From contig NC_134029.1 in the NCBI RefSeq assembly GCF_964204645.1, positions 14,310,850-14,374,849 of the forward strand: a stretch of 64,000 bases of DNA, in the 5' to 3' direction. A program made the translations under genes and the position numbers. Shown piece by piece: positions 22,554 to 33,059 of this stretch. Under the pieces are notes generated by a model. The model saw only the letters and a list, made by a program, of their open reading frames with translations, had not been told where the DNA came from and searched no databases. The DNA comes from Tubulanus polymorphus. Lineage: Eukaryota; Nemertea; Palaeonemertea; Tubulaniformes; Tubulanidae. Within the stretch, counting starts at the first letter, position 1. Each line of letters opens with the position of its first letter.

Positions 22554-23156
22554 ATGTCAAAGAAATCGAGTAAGAATAGTATTGATATTGAAAAAACATT
22601 AGATGATTTGGGTATTAGTGATAATAAAGATACAGTTGTTTTTAATTCTATTCAAGTTAATAACAATATTGATTATGAATACTACTTATATTGTAAACAC
22701 CATCTAGAATTATTAATTGCTAGTGGTAAATGTAATCAGTTTATCGGGAAAATTTTAACTTATCAAGAACTAGATGCTATGAAACCCGATAAAGTAATAA
22801 AATATTTTAGGATTTATGAAGAAGCTAGATTAGCCCGAATAAATGATTCTATTTCAGATGGTATTATAAAATGTTATTCTAAGTTATGTAACCGGCTAAT
22901 GTCAATTGATGATGAAAATAAATTATATAGTGATTTGAAAACTGACTACTTAGTTATGACTGAATTACAAAAATGGGTTGGTTATGCTTCATTCCAATTA
23001 GGATCGGTTATGACATTAATTTCTACTGGCGTCATAACATTTTCGAATATCAAACCTATAGAATGTAAATCAGGTAAGAACGAAACAGATGTACTACAAC
23101 CAAACGTCGAAACAGAAAATGAATCAGAACAAAAATTAACTAAAATAAATGAGTGA
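22554..23156 (+). CDS. conserved 200-aa protein with C-terminal hydrophobic segment
   Basis: The ORF is intact, as is its E2 counterpart (32475-33059); a frameshifted relative lies in E3 (61892-62381). Conserved core: KVIKYFRIYEEARLARINDS, IIKCYSKLCN, then a hydrophobic stretch WVGYASFQLGSVMTLISTG. N- and C-terminal tails are acidic and variable. Its last 8 bases overlap the start of the next gene (ATGAGTGA). In E3 it also lies between ATPase and the basic/TM gene, so its linkage to packaging and integration genes is conserved. Function unknown; a membrane or virion protein is my inference. Confidence 0.8.
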   Translation: MSKKSSKNSIDIEKTLDDLGISDNKDTVVFNSIQVNNNIDYEYYLYCKHHLELLIASGKCNQFIGKILTYQELDAMKPDKVIKYFRIYEEARLARINDSISDGIIKCYSKLCNRLMSIDDENKLYSDLKTDYLVMTELQKWVGYASFQLGSVMTLISTGVITFSNIKPIECKSGKNETDVLQPNVETENESEQKLTKINE

Positions 23157-24591
23157 TGGAGTTAAGAAAAAGGCTAGATCCGAGAAACAAATTAAATGGG
23201 CAAGAGAATTAGGTAAAAGATCTTCAGAAATAAAAAAAGCTAAGAAAAAGAAATTAACTGATATAAATGAATCACAGACTTTATCTGATATTGATTCAAA
23301 TAATAATCCATCTAATTCTTCTATTATATTATCTGGTGTAATATATAAATCAAAATTCAAATCTGATGATAAAGATGATTCCAATGATGATAAACCAGAA
23401 AATAAGTCAAATCATAAAGTCATTGAAACTAAATCTAAATTATTATTAATGGATCAAAAGAAGATGAAAAAAGAACAATATTTAAGAGAGTTATATTATA
23501 ACCCAGAAAGTGAAGTATCATATTCTAACGTTTCAGAATTATGGGATAAAATTAAATCTGATAATGAAAATGGTAATGGTGCCGTACGGCACCCACACGG
23601 TGATATAAAATATAGTGAATTAAAATCATGGTTACAAAATCAACCAACATATCAAATTCATAAGAAAATGGATAAAACTTATTTAACAAGAAAAGTTATG
23701 GTTTCATATATCGATCAACAATGGCAAGCAGATTTAATTGACATGAAGAACTTAGAGGAATACAACAAAGGATATTTCTGGATACTGAATGTTATAGACA
23801 TATTCAGTAGATACGCATGGAGTATACCAATCAAAAATAAAACTGGAATAGAACTTACAAATGCTTTTAAATCTATATTTAAAGAAGCTATTCCAGATAA
23901 GTTACAATTTGATGAAGGTAAGGAATTTTATAACAAACATTTTTAAAAACTGATCAAACTTATCTGATAACGATGTAGATTATTTTTCAACACATTCAGA
24001 TGAAAAAAGCATCTATTATAGAAAGATTTAATAAAACATTGAAAACTAGAATGTGGAAATATTTTACTGCTAATGAAACATATAAATATATCGATGTATT
24101 AGATGATTTAGTGAAAAGTTATAATAATTCTAAACATAGTTCTATAAATATGAAACCTATACAAGCTAGAAAAGAAGATAATTCGGAAATAGTTTGGAAT
24201 AATTTATATGGAGCATTTGTCACACATGATTTCGGTGAACCTAAATTTAAAATAGGACAACACGTTAGAATATCTAAATATAGAAAAACATTTTATAAAG
24301 GTTATACCCCTAATTTTACAGAAGAAATATTCAAGATTAGAAAGATAATATTAACTAAACCATTTGTTTATAAATTAGAAGATTTAAAAGATGAAGAAAT
24401 ATTAGGTTATTTCTATGAACAAGAATTATCACTTGTACCAAATCCAGATGAAATAGAATACAAAATAGAAAAAGTATTGAAAACAAAAACTCTTAAAGGA
24501 AAAAAAGTATTCTTTGGTGAAATATAAAGGATATGATGATAAATTTAATGAATGGATTTTATCTAGTAAAATTAAAAGAATAAATGAATAA
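23149..24591 (+). pseudogene. basic/TM protein joined to retrovirus-like integrase, frameshifted
   Basis: The first ~105 codons are the basic protein (KKKARSEKQIKWARELGKR) with a shortened hydrophobic segment. It then runs in frame into the integrase because CAA occupies the position of a TAA in E2. The integrase has the first catalytic Asp in QWQADLIDM and the second in QFDEGKEFY. It then frameshifts near 23945, continues at 24000 with the catalytic Glu in IIERFNKTL, and frameshifts again near 24510 in the C-terminal chromodomain. Integrase inserts the element into chromosomes, making the duplications seen here. This copy is dead. Confidence 0.88.
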
Positions 24592-25194
24592 AGATTTATT
24601 TATATTTGAACCGCATAATATGTTAGTTACTGGAGTAACCAATTGTGGTAAAACACATTTCATATTAGATTTGTTAGAAACTATTCATAAGAATCATTTT
24701 GATAATGTAATATTATTCTGTCCTACTTATGAAATGAATAAAACATATAATAGAGATATTTATAAGTTAAAAAAGTTTATTATATTAGATCCTAAAACAG
24801 TAAAAGAAAATTTAGATAATTGTATTAAAATAGCGATTGATACTTATAAAGGATCAAATACATTATTCATTATAGATGATTGCGCTAATTTACATGATTC
24901 AAAAGTGAGAGAAAGTGAGTTATGTTATTTAGCTTTCTCTGGGAGACATTTTGGGATAACAACATGGGTTTTAAATCAAAAATATAATTCAATTGTTAAA
25001 GACAAAGGGAGAATATAAGATTTCTAGTTTTATTCTACAATAAAGATAGAAAATCTATGCAACAATCATTGGAAGAAAATCATATTATACCTACTGAATT
25101 ACATGATGAATATATGAATAAATTAAAAAGTAATAAAGGTTCAAAATTATTACTGAGATTACAATTTCCATATGAATATAAATTTATAAAATAA
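24584..25194 (+). pseudogene. A32/FtsK-like DNA packaging ATPase, frameshifted
   Basis: The start overlaps the integrase stop by 8 bases (ATGAATAA). Walker A GVTNCGKT and Walker B TLFIIDDCAN are intact, followed by LAFSGRHFGITTWVLNQKY. A frameshift near 25003 gives an early stop at 25018. The remaining homology with E2 runs to 25194. The enzyme would drive genome packaging into capsids. It is the last gene before the right TIR, whereas in E2 the same gene lies in the middle of the element. Confidence 0.9.
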
Positions 25195-25225
25195 CTATTT
25201 ATATATCTATTCTATAAGAGCTTAC

Positions 25226-25633
25226 ACTTTTATATTGAATAATCTGTCAATTTAAATGTTATTCATGTACATGATTATTTTAAGAGTAATAGGGGTAATG
25301 GGCTTTCAGGTTAAAGGTTGAATGGTCGAGTTCATTAAAAACAAATATTAAAAGTAATTTAAAACTGTAATATATTTTCATAACCGTGTGTATTTCAGTT
25401 GAATAATAGAATAATTATTATTATTAAAATATATTTGATTATATGAATTTGTGTATTGTAAATAAATCAATTGGTCGCGGAGCGGAGCGGTAGCGAAGTG
25501 GAGCGACCAATTGATTTAATACAATATGCTTTTTAAATTATTGATATCTTAGAATAAATATTTAGTTGTTTTTTTTTAATGAGCTCGTTCGACCGTTCGA
25601 CCTTTGGCTTGAAAGCCCATTACCCCTATTACT
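25226..25633 (-). repeat. E1 right terminal inverted repeat (contains a palindrome)
   Basis: It is the complement of the left TIR with several substitutions. About 60 bp of the outer arm is missing (the copy of the AACCGTGTGTA segment), so it is 55 bp shorter than the left. The palindrome spans 25285-25633. Confidence 0.92.
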
Positions 25634-25638
25634 GCAGT
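25634..25638. repeat. E1 target site duplication, right
   Basis: GCAGT follows the right terminus of E1 and matches 8781-8785. Confidence 0.85.
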
Positions 25639-26950
25639 TTCATCGTCTTCCCCCTCCCCCAACCCTCTGGCATTATTTTTCATTTTTCCAAGTTTTATCT
25701 AAGAATTGATATGCTTTGGGCCCAAAGTACAATTTCAATATGAAAAAAATTGATCAAAGTTACTTTCCAGTTCCATGGGATTGACTACAATTAATTGTCT
25801 CTGTGTTCCTAGTCACAAACAATATATTGAGCGTATTTCGTTATACACTCAAAATACACAATACATGCACAATACACAATATCAATATACACGAGGTTGT
25901 TTTCGAATCGAAATGATTTGTTAGTATAAAACATTAAATCAAGCTGTGACGAAGCGTCCGTCTATTAGATTTCATCTATAACATATTAAGCGCACAGTTT
26001 TGCCATACTGTATAGACTTTCAATGCATTACGTTTGCCGGAATTATAGTTGCGCGTACATTAGTCATTCAGTCGTTGTTATTGGTTACAGTAACAGCTAT
26101 GCATTCCGCGCATACCTTACCGCTCCTCTCAGGAGCGGCTTGGAATGTTGAAATCGATACTGACTGTAGAATAAAATACATGTGTTTATGAAATAGTAAT
26201 TCACCCGGCGTTTTCGTTAAATTGATTTTCAGTTTGAGGAATTTAATATCGAGAATCCGAAATGACTTATCTGGACAGTTATAGTTACTAAAAATATTTG
26301 TTAAGTACCAAAGCGCATATTTAGTTAGATTTTCTATTAGATTTGTACGCAAATCGGGTAAGTTCGAATCTCAGCGAAGGTCGTGTTTTATTTTTACGTT
26401 TTGCCATATAATAAATGCCATTTGGAATGCAATTGTGTATCTTTTTATTCTTAATTCATGACATGAATGTATGCAACTCATGTTAATTGACGAAACTTAC
26501 AACGCGGTGTAAAAAGATGGCAGCACCATACAGCTTGCCGTGTGCAGACGTCCGAACTTGCGGGAGTTTCGATTTCGCATTTTGACAGCTGTCAACGCTC
26601 ATGCCACATCTAGCAAGAGTTGGTGAAAAATCCTAATACAGCGAAGAACTGCGATATTCAGAAGAGAAAACAACGTTGAGAAAACGACAAGATTCAGTTA
26701 TTGTAGAATTTTATTATCATTTTGATAAGTAAGCACTTTTTCATTCAATCATTGAAAAATCATTTGTACAGAAATTCAATAATTCTATTCAGTTCTATTA
26801 CTATTACATGTAGTAGGCTTTCTAATTCATAAGTTTTCTTTGTGAAATTCGAATCAGCCAAGTATCAAGCCCAAGGGCAACGAAGCCTAAATCATTTTAA
26901 AGAATTTTCTTTGAAATAGCAAGTATGGTTGTACAACTGATAGCTCGAGA
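25639..26950. other. host or Helitron leader sequence without a gene
   Basis: No gene recognised. It contains the second copy of the E1-internal repeat (25994-26289) and a TTCGAATCTC string near 26357. Somewhere in 26.3-26.95 kb the 5' part of the Helitron probably begins, but I could not fix its end. Confidence 0.5.
25994..26289 (+). repeat. repeat with conserved hairpin, copy outside E1
   Basis: Same repeat as 21967-22274, same orientation. It lies about 360 bp beyond the right end of E1. The hairpin core reads CCGCTCC, loop TCTCA, GGAGCGG, enclosed by CATTCC and GGAATG. Confidence 0.75.
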
Positions 26951-26958
26951 CCATCCCT

Positions 26959-29775
26959 ATGCACTTGCATTATTGGGTAAACCAACCTCTAAAAAAACCT
27001 AACGATACAGCACTTTTCAATCATCATACTTATGCATCGGCATTAACCAAACCAAAGCCTAAAGTGCATGAAAAAATATATCGCAGACATCTGCAGATAT
27101 ATTGCCAGTTCTCCAAAATTGTAAAGCCAGGACTCACCATGTATCTATTCCCCCACAGCAGTATCCTTTTACAGTTCCCTCAGGCCTGTTCAATATGAGA
27201 GATTTCGAAGGGTATAAGGATACAACTGTAGGTAACAATGAAATCTACCATGTCATTGATGTTCCCAGAGATGGAAACTGTTTTTTTCATTGTATAAGCC
27301 TTGCAGTACATGGAGATTTTTCACAGCATCAATACTACCGCGTAAATATCGGTGATTTTATCATCCATAACTGGCCAGAATGGTATGCAAATGTAACTGA
27401 GTTTCATGCCCCTGATGTAAATATAAATAGCATCGACCACTTTAAGGACCGAATGATCAATTCTTCAGGCTGGGCAACAGCAGCTGAAATTGAAGCAGCT
27501 TCCATTCTGCTTTCTGTACATATCTCAATTTTTGTACATGGAATTATTTTAGGCAATGATGGAATAAGCCGAGTTGAAAATATATCCTTACAGTCTACCT
27601 ATGGCAGGGAATCCTTGAAAAACATTCAACTGCTTCTCAAGAACAACCATTTTCAGGTTCTATCCAATGCTCATGCGTTCAAACGACCCGCCCAGCTGGA
27701 ATCCATACCCGAAAAAATTCCTCGTACTTTGAGCCCAATCCCGAATGATCCTGAAATTCTTCCATCGAAACAGTTTGAAAGTGAACAGCCAGATTCAATG
27801 TCCCCTAAAAATACTCGAAATCAAAGTTCGCTTCTAGCCAATCAAAATGCATCTCCGGCCCATCCATTATATGACATCTGTGAAAACTATGCTAAAATGC
27901 CACCAGTGGTCCTGCACCATATCAAAGCATTTGAAACCGAGCAAATGTCCTATGATTTCAAACATTATAACATGTAATGAACGACATCTTGAAATGAAAA
28001 TGAACAAACAAATTCCAAATCAGTGCATAAGGTGTTCTAGAGATAAGGGTACTACCAAGTTATATCAAACCCAGGTCCAGTTCCGTTGGAATTAACAGCG
28101 TTGACATTGATTGAGCAGCAATTAATTTCTCGGTTAGCTCCAACTATGAATGTTCATCTGCTTAAGCACGGTGGGATCGCATCAACTGGCCACTGTGTCA
28201 CATTGCCACAAAATATCAATGAGCCCGCTCAAATTCTGCCAAAATTACCAGCTGAAATTAATACACTGAAGGTCAGAAAAATTGGCAAAGGTGGGACATC
28301 AAAGGAATTTAATGTGCGACGTACCATAGTAGAAAATGCTCTGAAATGGCTTAAATTCAACAATCCTGCATATCATGACATAACTATCAGTCAAGATCGG
28401 TTAGATCAACTGCCAATAGATGGTGAGATTCAAATTGAAACAGTTCGTGTTCAGGGATCCAAGTCCACATGTGATCGGGGACCAGCGTTACAACAAATCG
28501 ATCCATCTGATGTTGATGATGGTGCTGAAACAGTGTCAGGAGTGCTGCTCCCGGATCCTGGAATGGACGTGAGATTAGAAGTTGAAAAAATCATCCATGA
28601 AATAGTTGGTGAAACTCATGGAGATGTTACAAAAAAACAAACGCGGGAAAATAACAATTCCATGGCCAACCCGTGATTCTACACCAATTTCCGAGTCAGA
28701 ACCCAATACTTTTTTACTTTTTTACTTTTCCTTGTCTATATCCGTGGTCTACTGGTGACTTTCAAATCAACAAACCCCGCACTTTAACATCTCTTTCGGA
28801 TTGGGCGCAACATCTCATCTGGTACAGTGATGGCCGATTTGCTCGACACCAGTTCTTTAAATTTGTAGTACACAATATAATAGTTCGCAAACAAGCACTA
28901 GACCGCAGCAACTTTGTAATTAAGCAATCCCTTTGTGACCAACATCTGTCTGTTGGAGATCTGAAAAAGAAATTAGAAGAAGAAGGAGATCAATCTTTTG
29001 CAAAGAAAATACTGTACTTTTCATCTTCACTTCGTGGTACAGCTCAATATTGGAGTCAAAGGAGTAAAAAGCTACGTTCACTTGTTCAATACCAAGCTAA
29101 TGTCGGCAAAGGACTACCTTGCTTTTTTACAACGGGAAGTTTTGCAGAGTATCACTGTTAGCCACTACGAAAATTGCTTACAGAATATATCAGCCAAACA
29201 ACAGGATTGCAAGTGGATCTAAACAATCGAAACACATTATTCAAAGCCCTTCAAGAGCACTCACATATTGTTGGCCACTATTTCGATTTACGTACCACCA
29301 GCTACTTCAGGCATATCATGCGTCCTGTATTCGGAGTGGAAACATATTGGTATCGCCAAGAATTCGAGAAATGAAGAGGCATGATACATTGGCATGGTCT
29401 TTGCTGGCGTTCCGATTTAGAACCACACAACTTACTGTTTGATGCCAACCAGAACAATCTTTCGGATGATCAAGTTGCAGAGGTATCGTCGCTTTGGGCT
29501 GAAGAAAAATTCTCCATGACAGCCCAACATCCGGCAGGAAAAGACTGTCATGGACTGCCACGAAAAGATCTATGGCCTGCACCAGAAGTAACCTGTCCAC
29601 CCCCACCAGAGGAGTCTAATCCACTTGTTAAACTTTTGACTGACATTGCCATCAAGAAAGCCTTTTAGAGGATCATCTTTTACTCTGCAATAAGATCGAC
29701 ATCCATCGTTGTTCAGACTACTGTCTCAGACAAAAAAAATGGGAAAAAAACATGCGCATGGAGTTTGGATCTATA
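26959..29775 (+). pseudogene. Helitron OTU-Rep protein, 5' half
   Basis: Order of domains: an OTU-type cysteine protease (DVPRDGNCFFHC with the catalytic Cys near 27285, NNHFQVL with the likely His near 27645), a zinc-knuckle remnant (CIRCSRDKG), the conserved Helitron N-terminal region (GHCVTLPQNI, LKVRKIGKGGTSKEFNVRR), FPCLYPWSTGDF and RTLTSLSDWAQHLIWY-DGRF, then the HUH rolling-circle motif MIHWHG near 29385. Frameshifts near 27975 and 28675 and an in-frame TGA before the HUH motif make it dead. The reading continues at 45303 beyond E2. OTU-bearing Rep/helicases are known in Helitrons of many animals. Confidence 0.85.
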
Positions 29776-29781
29776 GATAAT
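29776..29781. repeat. E2 target site duplication, left
   Basis: GATAAT directly before AGTAATAGGG; identical to 45303-45308. The Helitron coding sequence is interrupted exactly here. Confidence 0.95.
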
Positions 29782-30241
29782 AGTAATAGGGATAATGGGC
29801 TTTCAGATCAAAGGTCGAACGGTCGAGCTCGTAAAAAATGAAAAACATAAAAATAATAACAATTTCTACTTGAATTACTCGCAAAACTCATAAAAATGAA
29901 AAATAAATTCTCACACACTCGAATTTATTTTTCATTTTATAAGTTTCACTCCTAATTCAAGTAGAAATTGTAATTATTTTTATGTTTTTCATTTTTACTC
30001 ACCCGCCCGTTCAACCTTTAACCCGAAAGCCCATTATCCCTATTACTCTTAAAATATTCACATAAATGAATAACATTTAAATCATTGAACTTCTAAAATC
30101 AATTTTAATAAAAAATATAGTATTAAAATGGAAGCAAATAAGTACTACTGCCCAACATGTAATATCGATATAGATAAATCCCAAAAAGCAAGACACAATA
30201 AAACTAGAACACATTTAGAGAATAAATTGAAACTAGAATAT
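29782..30241 (+). repeat. E2 left terminal inverted repeat (contains a palindrome and the polB start)
   Basis: 460 bp matching the complement of 44843-45302 with only about three differences found by eye. Positions 29782-30047 form a palindrome: the terminal AGTAATAGGGATAATGGGC recurs inverted at its inner edge, with arms AACAATTTCTACTTGAATT and AATTCAAGTAGAAATTG and a centre of AAAATGAAAAATAAATTC and its complement. The inner part carries the polB start motif and 38 codons of polB. Confidence 0.95.
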
Positions 30242-30400
30242 TTACAGTTATATTCAGAACAGTTAACAAAGGGAAAGAAATTTATTGAATTATGGAACAC
30301 TGATCCAAATAATGAACAATACGTTGAGGATACGATGTTTATACTAGAAAATGATTCTATTTTAGCCTATATACATTCAATGTACAGAGCTATAGAATAA
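30128..30400 (+). pseudogene. chimeric remnant: polB N-terminus joined to HNH C-terminus (90 aa)
   Basis: Codons 1-38 equal the polB start, including one C2H2 finger (CPTCN...HNKTRTH). From LQLYSEQL onward it matches the C-terminus of the HNH nuclease (LQLYLNQL...ELWN...EQYVE). The join lies exactly at the inner end of the TIR. It looks like the footprint of a terminal duplication that replaced the original left end and cut into an HNH gene. A functional product is unlikely, although the finger is intact. Confidence 0.85.
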
Positions 30401-30402
30401 AT

Positions 30403-31517
30403 CTATAAATTCACAGCTGTTGCAGTTGTTACTATAACGACGAGACATTATGACACGTCATAATCAGAAACGTGTAGAATATTCTAGAAAAGGCGCGCCG
30501 GAACTAGATGACGTGGCATAATCAACGACGTGTTCATTCTAGAAATCGCCCCGGAAATGGACATACGCTGTAATATTGTGCTCAGGATATTCTATCTTTC
30601 GAAACGAAATAAGGAGTTTATAGTATACAATTATAAATCTAAATGTAAGTACTGTTTGTTGTAGTTATTAGGGCTATTAAATATGAAACCTTTAGATATA
30701 TTTAAGCGTATTTAGTATATCTTTTAGATAGTTAGAGTTACCGCTAATATCTTTTAGATTAATAAAAAGTCATACACATCAAGAAGCGATAGAGAAACTC
30801 AAGATACTCTTTCTGCCTGAGGAATCAACAGCAATGGATATCGAACCAATAGAAATTAACACAAGAAACACCAAAAGATCAACGAAGAAACTATATAAGA
30901 ATTTCAAAAACATTCAGACTCCAATGATTAAGTTTAACATTTGTTAATGTAGTTAAATATTTATCAGCAATTGAAAAAATGTTTGTAATTATAAATTGTA
31001 TTTATAGAAATCAAATGATGTATTAGAAGAAATGACTGAACAACTTGTATAATGTATTGTGTAAATCTGATTTGTGAATTTTTATGTTCAGTCGTTTCTA
31101 TTATGTTTAACGCATGCGCATTAAGCAAAACCGACCATAAATGGCCGCATGTGACACATGTAACGCATGTGACGAGGGACATGAATGCGTTTGAATTTTC
31201 TACGTTCAGTTGTTTCTATTTTACAGAATTTATAGAATGAATATACAATTATGATTAACACATGTGCATTAAGCAAAACCGGCCATAAATGGCCGCATGT
31301 GACACATGTAGCGCATGTGTTGTTTCTATTTTACAGAATTTATAGAATGAATTTATAATTATGATTAACGCATGCGCATTAAGCAAAACCGGCCATAAAT
31401 GGCCGGCCGCTTGTATTATTTAGATATCAAGGAATCGAAACAACTTATCAAAAGCAGCGAGGAATGAAAAAGGATGACGTTGGTCGAAGAAATGGAAGAG
31501 GATTATAAAATATTAAC
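30403..31517. other. E2 internal noncoding region
   Basis: No gene. The part near 30585-30660 matches E1 21665-21735 (GGAGTTTA, AAATGTAAGTACTGTTT). The array at 31090-31410 is described separately. Two short ORFs over that array are repeat translations. Confidence 0.6.
31090..31410. repeat. tandem repeat, about 110 bp unit, about 3 copies
   Basis: TGTTTCTATTTTACAG starts copies at 31211 and 31321, with a diverged first copy from about 31094. Each unit contains TTAACGCATGCGCATTAAGC or a one-to-two-base variant and the palindromic block CCGGCCATAAATGGCCG. Dense CATGCG and ACATGT palindromes are unusual in so AT-rich an element. Confidence 0.88.
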
Positions 31518-31547
31518 CAATTTTAATAAAAATATGTATAATAAATG
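31518..31547 (+). promoter_or_regulatory. start-codon motif, replication class
   Basis: CCAATTTTAATAAAAATATG followed by TATAATAAATGG. It is almost the string before the 117-aa gene of E1 (13440-13466). Confidence 0.45.
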
Positions 31548-32225
31548 GAGCCGGAACAATCACAAGCTATAAATATAAACAATAAGAAATGTTCTAAATG
31601 TAAAATAAATAAACAACTCTCGGAATATTATAATTATAAAACTCAGAAAGATGGTAAGCAAAGTTATTGTAAAACTTGTAGTAAACTAAGTGACAAACAA
31701 AATTATAGAAATAATACCGAAACACGCAAAGATAAAAATAAGCAATGGAAAGAAAATCATTTAGAACATATTAAAGTGTATAATAGAAATTATCATAATG
31801 AAAAATATCATACAGATTTTAATTTTAAATTGAAACAATGTTTGAGATCTAAAGTATCAAAATTATTCAGTAAAGATAAACACTCAGAAACATTATCTAA
31901 TTTATTGGGTTGTTCAGATGAATTTCTCAAATCATGGATTATATTTCAATTCGATGATAAAATGAATATAGATAATTACGGGGATTATTACCATATTGAT
32001 CACGTGTTACCAATATCTAAATTTAACATGAACGATGAATACAATAAAAAACTTATTTGGAATTGGAAAAATTTAAGACCTTTAGAAAAGAAAGAAAATC
32101 AAATCAAATCTAATAAAATAGATTTACAGTTATATTTGAATCAACTGGAAAAAGTAAAAAAATTTATTGATTGGTGGAATTCAACACATAATGAACAATA
32201 CGTTGAGTCTTTAATGAGTGGTTAA
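31545..32225 (+). CDS. HNH endonuclease with zinc ribbon (226 aa)
   Basis: Residues C16, C19, C42 and C45 form a treble-clef/zinc-ribbon (CSKC, CKTC). The HNH core is HIDHVLPISKF (H150, D152, H153), then WKNLRPLEKK with N176. A conserved segment HSETLSNLLGCSDEFLKSW precedes it. Such stand-alone HNH proteins occur in giant viruses and virus-like elements and cut DNA with a metal ion; roles in recombination, homing or defence are possible. The ORF is intact. A second copy is fused to the E1 capsid gene and a C-terminal scrap lies at 30242-30335, so the gene appears mobile within the family. Confidence 0.88.
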   Translation: MEPEQSQAININNKKCSKCKINKQLSEYYNYKTQKDGKQSYCKTCSKLSDKQNYRNNTETRKDKNKQWKENHLEHIKVYNRNYHNEKYHTDFNFKLKQCLRSKVSKLFSKDKHSETLSNLLGCSDEFLKSWIIFQFDDKMNIDNYGDYYHIDHVLPISKFNMNDEYNKKLIWNWKNLRPLEKKENQIKSNKIDLQLYLNQLEKVKKFIDWWNSTHNEQYVESLMSG

Positions 32226-32261
32226 AGAATAATAGATTTTAAATAAAAAGTATTTAAAAAA

Positions 32262-32474
32262 CAATAACTTCAACTAGCTAGCGAATTCTATTATATTTTT
32301 AATATTTTCTTTTCAAAAAGAGAATACTTTATATTTTGAATAGATCCGAATAGAAATTCTTTAAATTCAAATAGCTAGTATCAGTAGTCAATACTAGAAT
32401 TCTTTAGCTTTAACTATCTAGTATCATTTGAAGAATACTTATAATACTATTCTTATTAAATTTCTCTAATATAA
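32262..32474 (+). promoter_or_regulatory. conserved upstream block of the 194-aa/integrase/ATPase cluster
   Basis: The counterpart of E1 22355-22553, with few differences. It carries the CTAGTAT...ATACTAG inverted repeat near 32373-32397 and ends in TTTCTCTAATATAAATG. Because the cluster is inverted between E1 and E2, this block has moved as a unit with the genes it precedes. Confidence 0.6.
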
Positions 32475-33059
32475 ATGTCAAAGAAATCTAATAAGAATAG
32501 TATTGATATTGAAAAAACATTAGATGATTTGGGTATTAGTGATAATAAAGATACAGTTGTTTCTAATTCTATAGATTATGAATACTATTTATATTGTAAG
32601 CATCATCTAGAACTATTGATTGCGAGTGGAAAAACTAAAGAGTTTATTGGTAAAACAATAACTTTTCAAGAATTAGATAATATGAATAAAGAAAAAGTAA
32701 TAAAATATTTTAAGATTTATGAAGAGGCAAGATTATCTAAAATAAATGATTCTATTTCGAATGGTATTGTCAAATGTTATTCAAAATTATGTAACCAGTT
32801 AATACCAATTGATGGTGAAAATAAATTATATAATGATTTGAAAAATGACTATTTAGTTATGACTGAATTACAAAAATGGGTTGGATATGCTTCATTCCAA
32901 TTAGGATCGGTTATGACATTAATTTCTACTGGTGTCATAACATTTTCGAACATCAAACCTATGGAATATAAATCAGGTAAGAACGAAACAGATGTACTAC
33001 AACCAAACAGTGAAACAGAAAATGAATCAGAACAAAAATTAACTAAAATAAATGAGTGA
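32475..33059 (+). CDS. conserved 194-aa protein with C-terminal hydrophobic segment
   Basis: Counterpart of E1 22554-23156 and of E3 61892-62381. The N-terminus MSKKSNKNSIDIEKTL is shared with E1; a conserved core EEARLSKINDSISNGIVKCY is followed by LQKWVGYASFQLGSVMTLI and a polar acidic tail. Its TGA overlaps the next ATG in the string ATGAGTGA. Function unknown; conservation in all three elements next to packaging genes suggests an essential virion or membrane role. Confidence 0.8.
   Translation: MSKKSNKNSIDIEKTLDDLGISDNKDTVVSNSIDYEYYLYCKHHLELLIASGKTKEFIGKTITFQELDNMNKEKVIKYFKIYEEARLSKINDSISNGIVKCYSKLCNQLIPIDGENKLYNDLKNDYLVMTELQKWVGYASFQLGSVMTLISTGVITFSNIKPMEYKSGKNETDVLQPNSETENESEQKLTKINE

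Larger units (their letters stand above)
8786..25633 (+). mobile_element. E1: Polinton/adintovirus-like element, 16.8 kb
   Basis: The element begins with AGTAATAGGGGTAATGGGC and ends with its inverted complement, giving the AGT...ACT ends typical of Polintons. GCAGT flanks both ends. All genes are on the plus strand: pPolB, a 117-aa protein, penton-like, 118-aa, 79-aa (interrupted), 140-aa, TM protein, 445-aa-class protein, large TM/coiled-coil protein, major capsid fused to HNH, then a 200-aa protein, basic/TM protein plus integrase, and packaging ATPase. Most genes carry stops or frameshifts, so it is not autonomous. It is far more AT-rich than its surroundings. Confidence 0.93.
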
